Assembly: GCA_016786965.1 (NCBI GenBank)
Contig: JAEUVL010000793.1
Location: 1-8,429 of the forward strand
DNA length: 8,429 bases
Source: Chitinophagaceae bacterium
GTDB taxonomy: Bacteria > Bacteroidota > Bacteroidia > Chitinophagales > Chitinophagaceae
Direction: 5' to 3'
Each line of letters begins with the position of its first letter. Position 1 is the first letter of the stretch. This document shows positions 5,765-8,429 of this stretch, piece by piece. The notes under the pieces were generated by a model. The model had not been told where the DNA came from and did not search any database. It worked only from the letters and a program-made list of their open reading frames with translations. A program made the translations under genes and the position numbers.

Positions 5765-7168
5765 ATGTTTACAATCAATTTAAAAAGAACCGGATTTGCT
5801 TTAATGGTTGGTATGCTCTTATTGAGCGGCTGCCGCAAGAAAGATGCGATGGAAGCTGACAACCTGGTGAATTTTGAAACCACAGCCCAGGGTATTACAG
5901 CTGCTGAAACAAGTATTACCATAAAGCTATCTCTCACGAGGCCTGCCAATGCTGATGTGCCTATTACCCTGAGTTTAACTGAACAAGGCGTACAGTATGC
6001 AACTGATTACACCACCGTGCCAGCTACAGTAGCCGGGAAAATGGAACTGACCATTCCTTCTGGTAGCAAAGAAACCAGCTTTACACTTACCAAGGTAAAT
6101 GGAGCCTTGTTTGATGGTGATGAAAAACTTCTGTTTGATATTTATCGTTCAGGTTCTCCCGTTTTCATTGGGGTGCGCCAACGGCTCACACTTGATTTTG
6201 CAGAACTGATCGCTACTTCCTCAAGCTTCACTATTAATGGTGGAGGGGTTTTGTACCCTAACAAAGTATTCATTGATCTGAGTGCAAACAGGGAAGCAGC
6301 AGTAAATCGTAGTGCCTGGGACCTGGGTTTTTATACCGGCGCTGATGATTACCGGGTGATATTAAACTCTTCTTCTGCTATGATGGCCAAACAGATCAAT
6401 AAGAATGATCTGGCAACAGTTACTGCAGCTGATACAGCAGGATTTGGTGCTGAAGTAGCTTTCAGCCAGTTCGCACCGACGACCATTTCATTGCCTTATA
6501 TTGATTACCCCACAGGGAATCTGACAAGAACCGCTATTGCTGCTGTAAATGCTGTGGCCACTGATAATAAAGTATATATCGTGAACCGTGGTTTTGGCCC
6601 CGGAAGCCCGTCACCGGCGAGGGGCTGGAAGAAGATCCGGGTTCTCCGTAATGCATCTGGTGGTTATACTTTACAGCATGCAGATATATCAGCTACTGTT
6701 TTTTCTTCTATAGAGATTGCAAAAGATGATGCGTATTTCTTTAAGTACATTTCTTTTGAAACGGGAGCCGTGAATGTGGAACCCCAGAAGAAGAAATGGG
6801 ATTTTGCATGGACATACTTTTCTAACATTACCAATTTTGGCAGTGGCGAAGTGCCTTACCTGTTTCAGGATGTGGTTTTAATAAACCGGAACGTACAGGT
6901 AGCGAAAGTGCTGACCGCATCAAAGGCTTTTGCTGATTTTAGCGAAACAGATATTCCTGCACAGAATTTCTTAAGTACACAGAATGCCATTGCAGCCGAC
7001 TGGCGCAGTGGTGGTGGTCCCAGTTCTGCACCAGCGGTAAGAACAGACCGCTATTATATCATCAAGGATGGAGATAATAATTATTACAAACTACGCTTTA
7101 CAGCTCTTACAAGTAATGGTGAAAGAGGCTATCCTGCCTTTGAAGCTATTTGGCTAAAGAAGGGTTGA
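5765..7168 (+). CDS. HmuY-family heme-binding lipoprotein with Calx-beta-like N-terminal domain
   Basis: The product is 467 residues from ATG 5765; a TTG three codons upstream is in frame but unnecessary. A lipoprotein signal ends in LLLSGC, with Cys23 the lipidated residue, followed by RKKD. Residues about 33-145 look like a Calx-beta-type immunoglobulin-like domain (ITIKLSLTRPANADVPITL, then TDYTTVPA, then LTIPSGSKETSFTL). The remainder fits the HmuY family: WDLGFY at 185-190, WDFAW at 345-349 and a closing YYIIKDGDNNYYKLRFTAL (430-448). HmuY proteins are surface hemophores that hand heme to the HmuR receptor, and here the gene follows such a receptor with a 66-base gap and no terminator, so they should be one operon. 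The protein is about twice as long as P. gingivalis HmuY. It has only one histidine (His305), and a Met206-Met207 pair sits after the first WD motif, so a bis-histidine heme site is unlikely. Heme binding is inferred from family and context. Confidence 0.8.
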   Translation: MFTINLKRTGFALMVGMLLLSGCRKKDAMEADNLVNFETTAQGITAAETSITIKLSLTRPANADVPITLSLTEQGVQYATDYTTVPATVAGKMELTIPSGSKETSFTLTKVNGALFDGDEKLLFDIYRSGSPVFIGVRQRLTLDFAELIATSSSFTINGGGVLYPNKVFIDLSANREAAVNRSAWDLGFYTGADDYRVILNSSSAMMAKQINKNDLATVTAADTAGFGAEVAFSQFAPTTISLPYIDYPTGNLTRTAIAAVNAVATDNKVYIVNRGFGPGSPSPARGWKKIRVLRNASGGYTLQHADISATVFSSIEIAKDDAYFFKYISFETGAVNVEPQKKKWDFAWTYFSNITNFGSGEVPYLFQDVVLINRNVQVAKVLTASKAFADFSETDIPAQNFLSTQNAIAADWRSGGGPSSAPAVRTDRYYIIKDGDNNYYKLRFTALTSNGERGYPAFEAIWLKKG

Positions 7169-7198
7169 TGAAAATATAAATCTGTTAGTGAAGATTTT

Positions 7199-7252
7199 GA
7201 AAGTCCGGGAAACACTCCAGATATGGATGCAGTTCTCCGGGCTTTCTGTTTT
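7199..7252 (+). terminator. Long-loop hairpin terminator after the HmuY-family gene
   Basis: gaaagtccgg (7199-7208) pairs with ccgggctttc (7237-7246) over 10 bp with one wobble; the stem continues weakly inward (gaaac with gttct). It is followed by tgtttta. It starts 30 bases after the stop codon. The loop is long and the T run is broken, so strength is uncertain, but the position fits the end of the receptor-lipoprotein operon. Confidence 0.55.
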
Positions 7253-7284
7253 ATCTAAGGATCAGTGCTGTAGTGTGAATGTTT

Positions 7285-7317
7285 CGTTTTGCGTAAACCG
7301 CATTCCTCTTTCCGTAA
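7285..7317 (+). promoter_or_regulatory. Tandem activator-type operator, copy 2 (upstream of DUF6607 gene)
   Basis: cgttttgcgtaaaccg (7285-7300) is identical to 1031-1046, and tttccgtaa (7309-7317) is identical to 1055-1063. The two CGTAA cores (7292 and 7313) are 21 bp apart, as in copy 1. The second core is 30 bp before the TTTGC box, also as in copy 1. The sequence around and between the blocks is not conserved, which argues for a protein-binding site and against a recent duplication of the whole promoter. Confidence 0.65.
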
Positions 7318-7338
7318 GTCCTCTTACCGTCATGGCTG

Positions 7339-7347
7339 TTTCTTTGC
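7339..7347 (+). promoter_or_regulatory. Degenerate -7 element of the DUF6607 gene (tttcTTTGC)
   Basis: TTTGC at 7343-7347, preceded by tttc, is a one-mismatch TAnnTTTG. TTTGC starts 20 bases before the ATG at 7363, so the transcript leader would be only about 10 bases. There is no -33 box; the second operator half-site lies there. Confidence 0.5.
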
Positions 7348-7362
7348 TGCAAATAAAAACTA

Positions 7363-8268
7363 ATGAAAAGATTAATTGGAATAGCAACAATGGTAGTGGC
7401 GATATCCGCAACAGCACAAGTGGCTGAGGAAAGAAAGATAGTTGATAAACTCTGCGGCTGCTTTGAAGTGGACTTTAAATATGCAGAAACGTTTTCTCCA
7501 AATCCCGATTACAAGTATCACGAACGGGAAGAAACAGGTGGTACGGCAGAGCTGGCTCTTCCAATAGAAGTAAGTGACAAAAAGATCGTTATACAACACC
7601 TGTTGGTAGTGGGACCATCCACGGTAGTAAAGCATTGGAGGGAAGAATGGACCTATGAAAACCCGGTGATATGGAAGTATAAAGGTGACAGGACATGGAT
7701 AAAAGAAACGCTAACAGCCGAAACGGTGAAAGGTAAATGGACACAAACCGTTTGGGAAGTGGCAGATGAACCCCGCTACCAGGGCTTTAGCCAGTTTGTG
7801 AATTTGGATGGAAAGATGATTTGGCAAAGCACCACTGATGCGCCGCTGCCAAGAAGAGAGTACTCTGTTCGTAGTGATTATAATATTTTAAGAAGGACCA
7901 ACCGGCTGAACATTACTGACAGCGGCTACCTGCATGAACAGGACAATCAAAAGATCATCCGCACTAACGGAACAGACAAATTGCTGGTGGAAGAGAAAGG
8001 GCATAACAGTTACAAAAGAATTGCAGACAAAGAATGTGCGGCGGCAAAAGAGTATTGGGAAAAGAACGGGACCTACTGGGGTAAGGTGCGTACAATATGG
8101 GCAGACTATATCAGTACACATGACAGGGTAACATTGAAAAACAAGATCGACGATAAATTCCTGCATGAATACCTGATCAATCTCGGCAAAGAATATTTAT
8201 CTGAAAAGATAAGTGATGCGGATATTGATAAGAAGATCAAAGATGAGATAAGTCGTTTTATCAGTTAG
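7363..8268 (+). CDS. Exported DUF6607 family protein
   Basis: The 301-residue product starts with a signal peptide (MKRLIGIATMVVAISATAQ), so it is probably periplasmic. The body carries the conserved blocks I associate with DUF6607: CGCFEVDFKYAETF (31-44), VIQHLLVVG (76-84), VKHWREEWTYEN (89-100), GKWTQTVWEVADEPRYQG (124-141), DAPLPRREYSVRSDYN (159-174) and HEQDNQKI (191-198). The length is normal for the family and the frame is intact. No function is established. The invariant-looking Cys31, Cys33, His79, His91 and His191 are candidate metal or cofactor ligands (inference). The C-terminal part (about 250-301) is charged and helical. It follows an iron/heme uptake operon but is separated from it by a hairpin and has its own promoter, sharing its operator with the FecA-like receptor gene, which suggests a role connected to that receptor's cargo. 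Confidence 0.85.
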   Translation: MKRLIGIATMVVAISATAQVAEERKIVDKLCGCFEVDFKYAETFSPNPDYKYHEREETGGTAELALPIEVSDKKIVIQHLLVVGPSTVVKHWREEWTYENPVIWKYKGDRTWIKETLTAETVKGKWTQTVWEVADEPRYQGFSQFVNLDGKMIWQSTTDAPLPRREYSVRSDYNILRRTNRLNITDSGYLHEQDNQKIIRTNGTDKLLVEEKGHNSYKRIADKECAAAKEYWEKNGTYWGKVRTIWADYISTHDRVTLKNKIDDKFLHEYLINLGKEYLSEKISDADIDKKIKDEISRFIS

Positions 8269-8382
8269 GAGCAGGGAAGGCTGCAAGGGGCGATAATTGC
8301 AGTATTACAAACGGATCAATCGTATTAATCGTGGGGCCGGCATATTCGGTACTGCCTAGTGGCCTGACATTGTGGCGAAATC
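8269..8382. other. Intergenic stretch after the DUF6607 gene
   Basis: Apart from a small 6-bp hairpin (ctgcaa 8281-8286 with ttgcag 8297-8302, no T tract) and a short aatcgt direct repeat nearby, I see no gene, promoter or RNA in this stretch. Confidence 0.5.
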
Positions 8383-8429
8383 AAAAGGTCTGGAAGATGT
8401 TTCTTTAATAGAAGCTCTTCCGGACTTTT
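8383..8429. terminator. Strong hairpin at the window edge, terminator-like
   Basis: aaaag (8383-8387), a bulged G, and tctggaaga (8389-8397) pair with tcttccgga (8416-8424) and ctttt (8425-8429), giving 14 bp with one wobble and an 18-base loop. The A-run/T-run flanks suit a bidirectional terminator, 115 bases after the DUF6607 stop. The window ends inside it, so the T tract cannot be judged. Alternatives are the start of a + strand gene (GTG 8372 opens a frame to the edge reading VAKSKGLEDVSLIEALPDF) or the end of a - strand gene (the antisense frame is open from the edge to a stop at about 8357-8359). Neither is recognised. Confidence 0.4.

Noticed and set aside
1111..7168. SusC/SusD-type glycan uptake locus
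   Set aside because: Neither receptor has the SusC N-terminal domain, the lipoprotein lacks SusD features, and no glycoside hydrolase is present.
7188..7427. 79-residue ORF overlapping the DUF6607 start
   Set aside because: It runs through the hairpin, the tandem operator and the promoter, and overlaps the start of a real gene in another frame.

Overview
The window comes from a Bacteroidota genome, most likely Chitinophagaceae or a close relative. The genes start without Shine-Dalgarno sequences, several are preceded by the Bacteroidota -7 element (TAnnTTTG or a degenerate form), and the proteins are typical of the phylum: a DUF4920 protein, a DUF6607 protein, a HmuY-family lipoprotein and TonB-dependent receptors. 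All confidently called genes are on the + strand. Species cannot be fixed from the sequence alone.

Layout: (1) 1-174, the C-terminal end of a cytochrome c peroxidase/MauG-type protein. (2) 379-855, a secreted DUF4920 protein with its own -7 element upstream and a good hairpin terminator downstream. (3) 1111-3324, a FecA-like TonB-dependent receptor. (4) 3325-3634, a 310-base gap holding only a doubtful antisense cysteine-rich ORF and operator-like palindromes. (5) 3635-5698, a heme-type (HmuR/HemR-like) TonB-dependent receptor, followed 66 bases later by (6) 5765-7168, a long HmuY-family lipoprotein; these two form an apparent receptor-hemophore operon that ends at a hairpin around 7199-7252. 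(7) 7363-8268, an exported DUF6607 protein. (8) 8269-8429, a gap ending in a strong hairpin cut by the window edge.

Taken together this looks like an iron/heme acquisition cluster: two outer-membrane receptors, a putative surface heme-binding lipoprotein and an exported protein of unknown function. No inner-membrane transporter, TonB/ExbBD or cytoplasmic heme enzyme is in the window.

The most notable observation is regulatory. The FecA-like gene and the DUF6607 gene, over 6 kb apart, carry nearly the same upstream element: an identical 16-mer, then an identical 9-mer, making two TTT(G/C)CGTAA half-sites exactly 21 bp apart, followed exactly 30 bp later by a TTTGC -7-like box and an ATG 20-22 bases beyond that. 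The heme receptor-lipoprotein operon between them lacks it. This suggests one activator, possibly of the LytTR type (inference), controls the outer two genes and makes the DUF6607 protein a candidate partner of the FecA-like receptor.
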